DNA of 23,021 bases, taken from the NCBI GenBank assembly GCA_007126465.1, contig SLBE01000159.1, forward strand, positions 1 to 23,021. Reading direction: 5' to 3'. Numbering within the stretch: position 1 is the stretch's first letter; each line of letters opens with the position of its first letter. The notes under the pieces were generated by a model. That model was given only the letters and a program-made list of their open reading frames with translations, was not told the DNA's origin and ran no database searches. This document shows, piece by piece, positions 15,445 through 22,376 of this stretch. Made by a program: the position numbers and the translations under genes. This stretch comes from Syntrophomonadaceae bacterium (lineage in GTDB: Bacteria; Bacillota; Dethiobacteria; DTU022).

Positions 15445-15467
15445 AAACGCCGAAAGCGGCAGTTTTT
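15445..15467 (+). terminator. Small hairpin with T-run between A and C2
   Basis: AAACGCCG (15445-15452), loop AAAG, then CGGC-A-GTTT with a bulged A and a short T-run to 15467. It could be a weak plus-strand terminator, but no plus-strand gene ends nearby. On the minus strand the same hairpin is followed by an A-run. Confidence 0.25.
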
Positions 15468-15487
15468 ATCTTATCGTTTGTATCAGC

Positions 15488-15536
15488 GCTCATTTGGCTT
15501 TACCTGCTGCTTAGTAAACCTGTTCCATCGCAGGCT
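15488..15536 (-). repeat. 49-nt tail repeat, copy C2
   Basis: Minus-strand sequence beginning AGCCTGCGATGGAACAGG. It matches C3 (16022-16070, plus strand) at 40 of 49 positions and C1 (15147-15195, minus strand) at 37 of 49. Together with C3 it forms a long inverted repeat that encloses D and B. It follows element D after 17 nt. Confidence 0.65.
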
Positions 15537-15553
15537 AGGTTAGCGTTTTGCCT

Positions 15554-15640
15554 GCCGGAGTTTTCCGGTTTCCCAAAACAATCGTCTCCTGACTAGATTT
15601 TGGCAGCCTGCATCCGGCAGGCTGACCGGAAAACTCCGGC
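15554..15640 (-). ncRNA. Structured element D, near-perfect three-way junction
   Basis: A perfect 16-bp inverted repeat, GCCGGAGTTTTCCGGT (15554-15569) with ACCGGAAAACTCCGGC (15625-15640), encloses two hairpins. One is CCAAAA (15573-15578) with TTTTGG (15598-15603); the other is AGCCTGC (15605-15611) with GCAGGCT (15617-15623). On the minus strand the loops read TCAGGAGA (within a larger loop) and CGGAT, so GGA is exposed again, matching the orientation of the C2 repeat that follows. No coding potential seen. It may be a small RNA, a cruciform target or part of a mobile repeat. Confidence 0.5.
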
Positions 15641-15796
15641 ATCTTCAACAGACCTAGCAGCTGCTCTTCCAACGGTTTTCATAGCAGCAGCTAAAACTCC
15701 CTTGGCACTTTACTTGCAGGTTAGATTTAAAGCCTTGTGCTTAGTGTCGGCCTGTGGAAAGAACAGTAACAGTGTCCGCTGACCGGCTCAGCTAAA
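15641..15796. other. Non-coding spacer between elements D and B
   Basis: No convincing gene or promoter is seen. It holds a 7-bp hairpin (AGCTGCT near 15659-15665 with AGCAGCT near 15686-15692, large loop) and GCTGA/TCAGC (15778-15782 with 15788-15792). On the minus strand the part around 15695-15725 (GCAAGTAAAGTGCCAAGGGAG) faintly recalls the C repeat and may be a decayed fourth copy. Confidence 0.3.
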
Positions 15797-16006
15797 AGTG
15801 CTCCTGTTAGCGGCGCACGAGCGTAAAGCGAACTGCATGAAGTATCGCTGAAGCAAGGCCTGGAGCAGGACGGTCCGCAGGAGGCGGGCCGCCCCACGAG
15901 GGTTCCGGATGAACCCATCGTGGGGGTATCCCGGGCGGAGGGCTGCCGTTGAAGCGTTATACTTCAGCGCGCAGCGATCAGCGAGTAAACCGCTAACAGG
16001 AGTGCT
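15797..16006 (+). ncRNA. Structured element B (GGA-loop hairpins), possible non-coding RNA or mobile repeat
   Basis: The outer stem pairs AGTGCTCCTGTTAGCGG (15797-15813) with CCGCTAACAGGAGTGCT (15990-16006), 17 bp with two G-U pairs. Next come the 5' box CGAGCGTAAAGCGAA (15818-15832) and a helix TGAAGTAT (15838-15845) with ATACTTCA (15959-15966). A hairpin CCGC/GCGG follows with loop AGGAG (15879-15883), then a 13-bp hairpin (15892-15904 with 15912-15925, one bulged A) with loop CCGGATG. The 3' box is CGATCAGCGAG (15975-15985). Element A has the same order of boxes and helices with different helix sequences. Followed by C3 and a terminator on the same strand. Confidence 0.55.
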
Positions 16007-16021
16007 TTGAAGCGCAACCAC

Positions 16022-16070
16022 AGCCTGCGATGGAACAGTTTTACCAAGCTGCAGGTGAAACTACCTTAGC
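16022..16070 (+). repeat. 49-nt tail repeat, copy C3
   Basis: Plus-strand copy beginning AGCCTGCGATGGAACAG, identical to C2 over its first 17 nt and 35 of 40 over the first 40. It lies 15 nt after the outer stem of element B and 35 nt before an intrinsic terminator. Confidence 0.65.
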
Positions 16071-16105
16071 AACATGTTTTTTGTTAGATATACTTGCACT
16101 GAGAC

Positions 16106-16128
16106 TGCCGGTTCGCTCCGGCATTTTT
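16106..16128 (+). terminator. Intrinsic terminator after element B and C3
   Basis: TGCCGG (16106-16111), loop TTCGCT, CCGGCA (16118-16123) and five Ts (16124-16128). It sits between the B-C3 module and the yicC promoter, so it would end a plus-strand transcript of the island and not attenuate yicC. Confidence 0.7.
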
Positions 16129-16168
16129 AACAGCTTGGTTAGTTTTAAAATTTGCTGCGAATTACTCC

Positions 16169-16197
16169 TTGAGATTGCCCCTCATTGATGATATATT
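16169..16197 (+). promoter_or_regulatory. Sigma-A promoter of yicC-remA-gmk-rpoZ-coaBC
   Basis: TTGAGA (16169-16174), 17-nt spacer, TATATT (16192-16197). Transcription would start near 16204, about 34 nt before the yicC ATG. It lies downstream of the terminator at 16106-16128. Confidence 0.62.
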
Positions 16198-16237
16198 TAA
16201 CGCAGTATTAAAGCCATTAAAGCAGGGGACGATGATA

Positions 16238-17113
16238 ATGATCAGCAGCATGACCGGCTACGGTCGCGGAAGCAGCTCACAGGATGGCTTTACTTTTATT
16301 GCCGAACTGCGTTCGGTTAATCATCGCTACGCAGATTTCGCCCTTCGCCTTCCACGTGAACTTTATTCCCTCGAAGACAGGATCAAAAAACTGCTCCAGG
16401 AATCTATCAAAAGGGGTCGGGTGGAAGTTAACCTGGCTTTAGATGAAATTCCAGCCGGCTTGCGCCAGGTTAAAGTAAATTACGACCTGGCCGAGGATTA
16501 TTACCGGTCTTTGGAGCAGCTTTCAAGTCGCCTGCAATTATCGGATAAGATTAAAATTGAACATCTCCTGCAGATGCCTGAACTATTTAAGCCTGCAGGG
16601 ATTACCCTTGATGAAGAAGAAGTCTGGCCTATAGTTAGGGCAGCGGTACAGGATGCACTTGAACAGCTGTTAAGGCAGCGGCAGGTTGAAGGTGAAAATC
16701 TCTGCCGGGATCTCCTCGAAAGATGTGATCACCTGGAGGAAATGGTGGAATCAGCCTCGAATACTGCTGAGCTGGCAAAGGAAGATTGCCGGAAGCGGAC
16801 GGAACAAAAATTCGAAGAGCTGCTGGCCGGTAAATTTGAAGAAACAAGGCTTTTGATGGAGTCTGCCCTCCTGGTGGAAAGGATGGGTGTTGATGAAGAG
16901 CTGGTTCGCCTGAAGAGCCACATCGAGGCTTTTAGATCCAATCTAACCGGGACAGATCCTGCCGGACGCAAGCTGGATTTTATCGCCCAGGAAATGTTCC
17001 GTGAAGTTAATACTATTGGCTCCAAAGCCGGAGATTACCGTTTGACTAATATCGTGGTTGATATGAAAGCCGAGCTGGAAAAAATCCGGGAACAAATTCA
17101 GAACCTAGAATAA
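16238..17113 (+). CDS. yicC: YicC/YloC family endoribonuclease
   Basis: YicC-family proteins (YloC in B. subtilis) have been described as endoribonucleases. The ATG at 16238 gives MISSMTGYGRG, matching the invariant family N-terminus, with AGGGG 9 nt upstream. Upstream in-frame starts at 16232 and 16169 are less suitable. The protein is 291 aa (E. coli YicC about 287). The YicC_N domain covers about 1-155 (SVNHRYADFALRLPREL) and the C-terminal DUF1732 domain about 205-291, ending in the signature REVNTIGSKAGDYRLTNIVV. First gene of a conserved Firmicutes string with remA, gmk and rpoZ; 38 nt before remA. Confidence 0.94.
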   Translation: MISSMTGYGRGSSSQDGFTFIAELRSVNHRYADFALRLPRELYSLEDRIKKLLQESIKRGRVEVNLALDEIPAGLRQVKVNYDLAEDYYRSLEQLSSRLQLSDKIKIEHLLQMPELFKPAGITLDEEEVWPIVRAAVQDALEQLLRQRQVEGENLCRDLLERCDHLEEMVESASNTAELAKEDCRKRTEQKFEELLAGKFEETRLLMESALLVERMGVDEELVRLKSHIEAFRSNLTGTDPAGRKLDFIAQEMFREVNTIGSKAGDYRLTNIVVDMKAELEKIREQIQNLE

Positions 17114-17151
17114 TTTAGAGCAAGTGCTGTCAAGTTTAAGGGGGTTCAATT

Positions 17152-17424
17152 ATGACGATAAAACTTGTTAATATTGGCTTTGGCAATATCGTATCAGCGT
17201 CCCGGATCATTTCCATTGTCAGTCCTGAATCTGCTCCGATTAAAAGAGTTGTCACTGAAGCCCGCGAGCGCGGCCTTTTGATTGATGCAACTTACGGCAG
17301 GAGGACCAGGGCTGTAATAGTGGCCGACAGCGGGCATATTATTCTTTCGGCTGTTCAACCGGAGACGGTTAAGCACCGCCTGCAGGCCCGTGAACCAAAT
17401 TCTGAAAACGTCGATCCGGTCTAG
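17152..17424 (+). CDS. remA: Extracellular matrix regulator RemA (DUF370)
   Basis: RemA is a small DNA-binding protein that activates biofilm-matrix and osmoprotection genes in B. subtilis and forms ring-like oligomers. The 90-aa product carries the family core: MTIKLVNIGFGNIVSASRI, then RGLLIDATYGRRTRAVIVADSGH and ILSAVQPETV. ATG at 17152 with GGGGG 7-8 nt upstream. The location between yicC and gmk is conserved widely in Firmicutes, including lineages with no known matrix genes, so the regulon here is unknown. Confidence 0.94.
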   Translation: MTIKLVNIGFGNIVSASRIISIVSPESAPIKRVVTEARERGLLIDATYGRRTRAVIVADSGHIILSAVQPETVKHRLQAREPNSENVDPV

Positions 17425-17443
17425 CTGCATAGGGAGGTTGTTA

Positions 17444-18052
17444 ATGTCTGAAGGAATACTTCTGATTATATCCGGGCCCTCGGGTGTTGGAAAAGGCACT
17501 GTTTGCAGGTATCTTCTTAAGATCAGGGATACAGTTTCCCTGTCGGTATCCACTACGACCAGGCCGCCCCGCCCGGCAGAACAAGAAGGAGTAGAATACA
17601 ATTTTACTTCTTTGCCCAGCTTTAAAAAGCTGATCGATGAAGGCGCTTTCCTGGAGTGGGCAGTTGTTCACGGCCATTACTACGGCACAGGCCTTGAACC
17701 TGTGCAAACGGCCCTGGCCCGGGGTGAAGATTTAATCCTGGAAATAGACGTCCAGGGAGCAATCCAGGTTATGGGAAAAGCTCCTGAAGCGGTTTCCATA
17801 TTTATGGCCCCACCTTCCCTGGAAGCCCTGGAAGAGAGAATTAAGGGTCGTGGAACTGAAAATACCGAAAAGATTAACAGCCGGCTGGAGACAGCCCGGC
17901 AGGAAATGAAAGCCTACAACCTTTATGATTACATTGTTGTAAATGATACCGTGGAACATGCAGCAGAGAAGATCAGTTCAATTATAGATGCAGAAAAATG
18001 TAAAGTCAGCCGTGGCGCACAGCCACCAGGCTGGGGAGGTGAAAGCAAATGA
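17444..18052 (+). CDS. gmk: Guanylate kinase
   Basis: Gmk phosphorylates GMP to GDP with ATP. The P-loop is GPSGVGKGT (residues 11-19). The GMP-binding part shows STTTRPPRPAEQEGVEYNF and a lid region GHYYGT. The ATG at 17444 follows GGGAGG (17432-17437) by 6 nt and gives 202 aa, the usual length; the frame is open to 17390 but overlaps remA there. Its stop overlaps the rpoZ start by ATGA. It comes after remA and yicC, and the Gmk-omega pairing is a common arrangement. Confidence 0.96.
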   Translation: MSEGILLIISGPSGVGKGTVCRYLLKIRDTVSLSVSTTTRPPRPAEQEGVEYNFTSLPSFKKLIDEGAFLEWAVVHGHYYGTGLEPVQTALARGEDLILEIDVQGAIQVMGKAPEAVSIFMAPPSLEALEERIKGRGTENTEKINSRLETARQEMKAYNLYDYIVVNDTVEHAAEKISSIIDAEKCKVSRGAQPPGWGGESK

Positions 18053-18255
18053 TCTATCCGTCGATTGATGATTTAATCAAAATGGTTGACAGCAAGTATA
18101 CCCTGGTAATAGCTACAGCCAAGCGGGGAAGGCAGCTGCGGAACGGCAGCAGGAGAACAATTGAAACCAGCTACAGCAAGGATGTTACAACGGCCCTGCA
18201 TGAAATTGAAGCAGGCAACATTGAGTATGAAAGAATCCGTGACGGGATCAAATAG
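18049..18255 (+). CDS. rpoZ: RNA polymerase omega subunit
   Basis: Omega wraps the C-terminal part of beta-prime and helps assembly of RNA polymerase. The 68-aa product begins MIYPSIDDLIKMVDSKYTLV and has the conserved ATAKRGRQL and KDVTTALHEI segments. The ATG overlaps the gmk stop, with GGAGG about 9 nt upstream. Short length is normal for Firmicutes omega. Confidence 0.93.
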   Translation: MIYPSIDDLIKMVDSKYTLVIATAKRGRQLRNGSRRTIETSYSKDVTTALHEIEAGNIEYERIRDGIK

Positions 18256-18266
18256 GAGTGTTCAGT

Positions 18267-19448
18267 TTGAAGAAGCTTATACTTGGTGTTACCGGAGGGA
18301 TTGCTGCCTACAAGGCTGCCGAACTGGCTCGAGTTTTTGTCAGGGCCGGCACGGAAGTTCAGGCTGTAATGACTCCGGCGGCAGCAGAATTTATTGCACC
18401 ACTGACCCTGCAGACATTAACCAACCGCCCGGCTTTTATTGAGATGTATACCGAGCGGACCAGCGAAAAAATACGGCATATCGAACTCCTGGATGATGCT
18501 GATTTGATGTTAATTGCTCCGGCTACAGCTAATACCATCGGAAAAATGGCCTGCGGTTTTGCCGATAATCTTCTGACTACGCTGTACCTGGCTGCAGACT
18601 GCCCCGTTGTGGTCGTCCCCTCCATGAATGTTAACATGTTTAAACATACGGCGGTCAGGGAAAATATTGATAAGCTGATCAGCCGGGGTTGCTTCGTAAT
18701 GGATCCCGACGAGGGTGAACTTGCCTGCGGGGTATATGGAAGCGGGAGAATGCCGGATCCGCTGGATATCTATAACTATGCCGTGGCAGCTTTAAAGCCG
18801 AAGGATTATAAAGGAATCAGTGTAACAGTCACTGCCGGGCCAACCCGCGAAGCCTTAGATCCTGTGCGCTACCTGAGTAATCCTTCAACAGGTTTGATGG
18901 GTTATGCCCTGGCCAGGGCTCTAAAGGAACGGGGAGCAGATGTAACCCTAATCAGCGGCCCTACCAACCTGGTGCCGCCTGCCGGCGTAAAAACAATTTC
19001 GGTTAATACGGCAGATGAGATGTACGAGGCGGTACTTAGTTCCTATCAACAGAGCAAAATAGTCTTCAAAGCGGCAGCAGTTTCAGACTTTAAACCCGCT
19101 GAAAAGGCTGTAAATAAAGTTAAGAAGGATGATGCCGGCTGTCAGCTCAACCTGGAGCGCAATCGTGATATACTCCTTGAGCTGGGCAGGCAAAAGGGTG
19201 ATCATATCCTGGTTGGCTTTGCCGCGGAAACGGAAGAAGCAGTTGAAAACGCTTACGACAAGCTGATCCGCAAAAATCTCGATCTGATTGTAGTCAACAA
19301 CCTGAATGAACCTGGGGCCGGTTTTGCCGTACCTACCAACCGGGTTTCTATTTTAGGGAGCAGTGGTGAAAAAGAAGAGCTGCCCTTGATGGAAAAAGAG
19401 CAGCTTGCCCATTACATTCTGGATCGCACTCTAAGCTTGATAAAATAG
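18267..19448 (+). CDS. coaBC: Bifunctional phosphopantothenoylcysteine decarboxylase/synthetase
   Basis: CoaBC carries out two steps of coenzyme A synthesis: CTP-dependent joining of cysteine to 4'-phosphopantothenate, then FMN-dependent decarboxylation. The N-terminal CoaC part has GVTGGIAAYK (7-16), catalytic H71, PATANT (85-90), the substrate-binding PSMNVNM (118-124) and C154 in the ELACG loop. The C-terminal CoaB part begins near 184 and shows GPTREALDPVRYLSNPSTG (from 191), KVKKDD and LVGFAAET. I prefer the TTG at 18267 (8 nt after AGGAG), giving 393 aa; a GTG at 18258 overlaps that ribosome-binding site. Its stop directly abuts the stop of the converging spoIIM-like gene. Confidence 0.95.
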   Translation: MKKLILGVTGGIAAYKAAELARVFVRAGTEVQAVMTPAAAEFIAPLTLQTLTNRPAFIEMYTERTSEKIRHIELLDDADLMLIAPATANTIGKMACGFADNLLTTLYLAADCPVVVVPSMNVNMFKHTAVRENIDKLISRGCFVMDPDEGELACGVYGSGRMPDPLDIYNYAVAALKPKDYKGISVTVTAGPTREALDPVRYLSNPSTGLMGYALARALKERGADVTLISGPTNLVPPAGVKTISVNTADEMYEAVLSSYQQSKIVFKAAAVSDFKPAEKAVNKVKKDDAGCQLNLERNRDILLELGRQKGDHILVGFAAETEEAVENAYDKLIRKNLDLIVVNNLNEPGAGFAVPTNRVSILGSSGEKEELPLMEKEQLAHYILDRTLSLIK

Positions 19449-20069
19449 TTACAGGACCAGTTCAATCAGCTGAGAGGTAACGAATATTTCTATAAATGCT
19501 GCTGCAAACAACAGCAGCACAATTAAAGGCAGAACAGCAATAGTTTCTTTCCAGATAAAGCGGTAACTCTGCAGTCGGTTTTTACCCGGTAAGGGAGAAG
19601 CGATGCAGTGATAGCCGAACTTCAACCCCAGCGCTCCACAGATAAAAAAAGCAGGCAGTTCAAGCATACCGTGTGGCAGGATGCCATACACAACCAGCGG
19701 TAAAATGGCCATGCCCTGCTCGGCACTGATCGAAAAAAGAATGCCCACCAGGGCACCATTAAGACCCAGGGTTACCAGGGGAGAAATACCGGCAATAAAG
19801 CCCAACAGCAGCATCTGGGCCATTGATAAAAAGTTGTTCATAAAGATCAGTAGAGCGCTGATAACTGGAGGGGCATCCAGGATAAAGCCGAAGAAACCCA
19901 TTAACTGGTCAAACTGGTTTTCAACAGGCTGTTCTGCAGCTTCGGGCAGTGCAGCCGGGGTGGCATAGGAGAATAATGCCAGGCAAATTATAAAGATCGA
20001 AGTGGATATTATAATCCAGCTGCGATTGTTTTTTAAAACTTCTTTAACAGGAAAGAAAAAGGTAAACAT
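19449..20069 (-). CDS. SpoIIM/DUF95-like stage II sporulation membrane protein
   Basis: 206-aa membrane protein with about five hydrophobic segments. It matches the SpoIIM (DUF95) family by its layout and by the late motif GILPHGMLELPAFFICGALGLKFG. In B. subtilis SpoIIM is part of the SpoIIDMP complex that drives engulfment, but the family also occurs widely in non-spore-formers. The ATG at 20069 gives MFTFFFPVKEVL, 6 nt after AGAGG; the frame is open another 54 codons upstream, past an ATG at 20093, without a ribosome-binding site and across the priA start. It lies divergent from priA, alone, and meets coaBC with zero bases between the stops. No other sporulation gene is in the window. Confidence 0.78.
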   Translation of the reverse strand: MFTFFFPVKEVLKNNRSWIIISTSIFIICLALFSYATPAALPEAAEQPVENQFDQLMGFFGFILDAPPVISALLIFMNNFLSMAQMLLLGFIAGISPLVTLGLNGALVGILFSISAEQGMAILPLVVYGILPHGMLELPAFFICGALGLKFGYHCIASPLPGKNRLQSYRFIWKETIAVLPLIVLLLFAAAFIEIFVTSQLIELVL

Positions 20070-20144
20070 TTTTAACCTCTGCTTTAGGATCATTCTGGGC
20101 GAGTATGATATTATCTTATCAAAATAACTTACAGGGGTAAATAG

Positions 20145-22352
20145 ATGCAACAGTATCCTTACGCAGAAGTGATCATTGACATGGTCAGCAACGCCGTAGA
20201 CCGTCCATTCCACTACAGCATACCGCCACACCTGCAGGGCCGGCTTAAAGCGGGCATGCAGGTTATGGTGCCGCTGGGCCCCCGCCGCTGCAGGGGTTAT
20301 GTTCTCCGTCTCCTAAAAGATTCCAGGGTTGAAAACCTGCGTGACATTATTAATATCACAGATCCGGAGCCGCTGCTAACGGCTGAACAGCTGGCCCTGG
20401 CGCACTGGATAACGGTTCGTTATTACTGCCGAATAATTGACGCCCTGCATGCCATGATTCCGGCCCTGTTTCGAAAAGAAAAACGTCCCGTTAAACCAAG
20501 GGTGGTTGAAGCCGTGGAAGATGCAAGCAGGGCGGACTTGAAACGTGCTCCTGCCCAGAAAGCGCTGGTTGATATACTCCTTGAAAACGGGCCGCTTTCC
20601 CGGACAAGCCTTTACAACCGCGGGGTAACAGCAGCGACAATCAGGGCCCTTGAGAAAAAAGGTCTGGTCCGCCAGGTTGAAGCTCACAGGGATAAGGTGG
20701 TTAAAGAGAAAAAATTACCCACGACCAAACCTCACCTGATGCGTGATGAACAGGCTGAATGTTTCAGCAGGGTTAAAGATGCCCTGGACAGCCAGAAAGC
20801 TCAGCAGATGCTTTTACATGGGGTTACGGCCAGCGGCAAAACGGAAATATATATGCAGAGCATCGCCCGCTGCCTGGAGCAAAAGCGTACAGCACTGGTC
20901 ATGGTCCCGGAGATATCGCTGACGCCTCAGATGATCGAACACTTCGAGGGCCGGTTTCCCGGCCTGGTTGCCGTTTTGCACAGCCGGTTAACACCTGCTG
21001 AAAAAAGTCGCCAGTGGCAGGCTATCCTGGATGGAGAAGCCAGGGTTGTCCTTGGAGCCAGGTCAGCAGTTTTTGCCCCGCTTAATTCTATTGGCCTGAT
21101 CATTATTGATGAAGAGCATGAAACCACCTACAAGCAGGAAGATGCCCCACGCTATCACGCCCGCGATGTTGCCTGGTGGCGGGCCCGTTACAACCGGGCA
21201 GTGCTGCTTCTGGGAAGCGCTACCCCGTCACTGGAAAGTTACCATAGTGCTGCAGAAGGCAGGACAACCCTGCTGCGGATAAAAGAAAGGGTTACCCCGA
21301 CCCAGCTGCCCCCGGTCGAAGTTGTTGACATGCGCAGAGAGCTTAAGGAAGGGCACCGCCACATTTTCAGCAGGCCACTGCTGGAAGAGCTAAACGGGGT
21401 GTTGGAGCGTGACGAGCAGGCCCTGCTCTTTATTAACAGGCGTGGCTTTGCCGGGTTTGTCTTATGCCGGGAATGCGGTTTTGTCGTGCGCTGTCCTTCC
21501 TGCGATGTGTCAATGACCCTGCATAAAGACCGGCAGGTAATGTGCTGTCATTACTGTGCTCATGAGGATGTTGTACCGGCAACTTGCCCTTCCTGCGGGG
21601 GGATTAAAATAAAATATTTCAGCGCCGGGACGCAGCGGGTTGAAGATGAAGTGAAAAATCTTTATCCCGATGTTTCCCTGATCCGGATGGACAGGGACAC
21701 CACCACCAGCAGAAAGGCTCACCAGGATTACTATCACCGCTTTAAAGAAGGGAAAGCGAGTATTCTGATCGGCACCCAGATGATTGCCAAGGGATTTGAC
21801 TTTCCAGGGGTGACCCTGGTCGGAGTTGTCGCTGCCGACACAACTTTAAATTTGCCTGATTTCAGAGCCCCGGAACGGACCTTTCAGCTTTTGACCCAGG
21901 TTTCCGGTCGCACTGCCCGCGGACCAAAAGGAGGGAAGGTGGTAGTTCAGACTTATCACCCCGGTCACTACAGTATTTTGGCTGCTGCAGATCATGACTA
22001 CTGTACTTTTTTTGAGCAGGAACTTGAAAACCGCCGCCAGCTTGCCTATCCGCCTTTTTCAGACTTAATCCGTTTTCTTTTTAGTGCTGAAGACGAAAAT
22101 GCAGTTTGTAAAGCGGCAAACTGGTTTACAGATCTACTCGAACCGCTGGCCGGGGAAGTTGAACTAATGGGACCGGCTCCGGCTTCGCTGTACCGGATTA
22201 AAGAACAGTACCGGGTCCAGACACTACTGAAGGGGGAAGCATTGACCAGGCTGTCTCCCGGCATCCGTAAACTTATCAGGGAATACCATTCCTGTAAGCC
22301 GCCCTTTACGGTTCGCCTTACAGTAGATTTTAATCCACAGGTAGTGTTATAA
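20145..22352 (+). CDS. priA: Primosomal protein N' (replication restart helicase PriA)
   Basis: PriA recognises abandoned replication forks and reloads the replicative helicase. The ATG at 20145 follows AGGGGTA and gives 735 aa. The N-terminal 3'-end-binding and winged-helix parts cover about 1-190. Helicase motifs: Walker A GVTASGKT (226-233), DEEH (322-325), GSATPS (358-363), and later GTQMIAKGFDFPGV and QVSGRTARG. The zinc-binding insert has C441, C444, C450, C453, C468, C471, C481 and C484. C467 next to it is an additional cysteine. Its position before def and fmt matches B. subtilis and most Firmicutes. Confidence 0.96.
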   Translation: MQQYPYAEVIIDMVSNAVDRPFHYSIPPHLQGRLKAGMQVMVPLGPRRCRGYVLRLLKDSRVENLRDIINITDPEPLLTAEQLALAHWITVRYYCRIIDALHAMIPALFRKEKRPVKPRVVEAVEDASRADLKRAPAQKALVDILLENGPLSRTSLYNRGVTAATIRALEKKGLVRQVEAHRDKVVKEKKLPTTKPHLMRDEQAECFSRVKDALDSQKAQQMLLHGVTASGKTEIYMQSIARCLEQKRTALVMVPEISLTPQMIEHFEGRFPGLVAVLHSRLTPAEKSRQWQAILDGEARVVLGARSAVFAPLNSIGLIIIDEEHETTYKQEDAPRYHARDVAWWRARYNRAVLLLGSATPSLESYHSAAEGRTTLLRIKERVTPTQLPPVEVVDMRRELKEGHRHIFSRPLLEELNGVLERDEQALLFINRRGFAGFVLCRECGFVVRCPSCDVSMTLHKDRQVMCCHYCAHEDVVPATCPSCGGIKIKYFSAGTQRVEDEVKNLYPDVSLIRMDRDTTTSRKAHQDYYHRFKEGKASILIGTQMIAKGFDFPGVTLVGVVAADTTLNLPDFRAPERTFQLLTQVSGRTARGPKGGKVVVQTYHPGHYSILAAADHDYCTFFEQELENRRQLAYPPFSDLIRFLFSAEDENAVCKAANWFTDLLEPLAGEVELMGPAPASLYRIKEQYRVQTLLKGEALTRLSPGIRKLIREYHSCKPPFTVRLTVDFNPQVVL

Positions 22353-22376
22353 TTTCCTTGAAGGTGGTGGCGGAAA

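Noticed and set aside
15224..16021. Several short open frames (60-97 codons) in the 15-16 kb island
   Set aside because: They lie inside palindromic repeats, lack ribosome-binding sites and resemble no protein; they are by-products of GC-rich inverted repeats.
15147..16070. CRISPR array from the repeated 49-nt units
   Set aside because: The three copies are diverged, in mixed orientation, and separated by unequal structured segments instead of short unique spacers; no cas genes are nearby.
15797..16128. Group II intron, tmRNA, RNase P RNA or 6S RNA in the island
   Set aside because: I looked for a domain V hairpin, the tmRNA ends, and the conserved RNase P blocks and saw none. The duplication of the element within 600 bp also argues against a single-copy housekeeping RNA.
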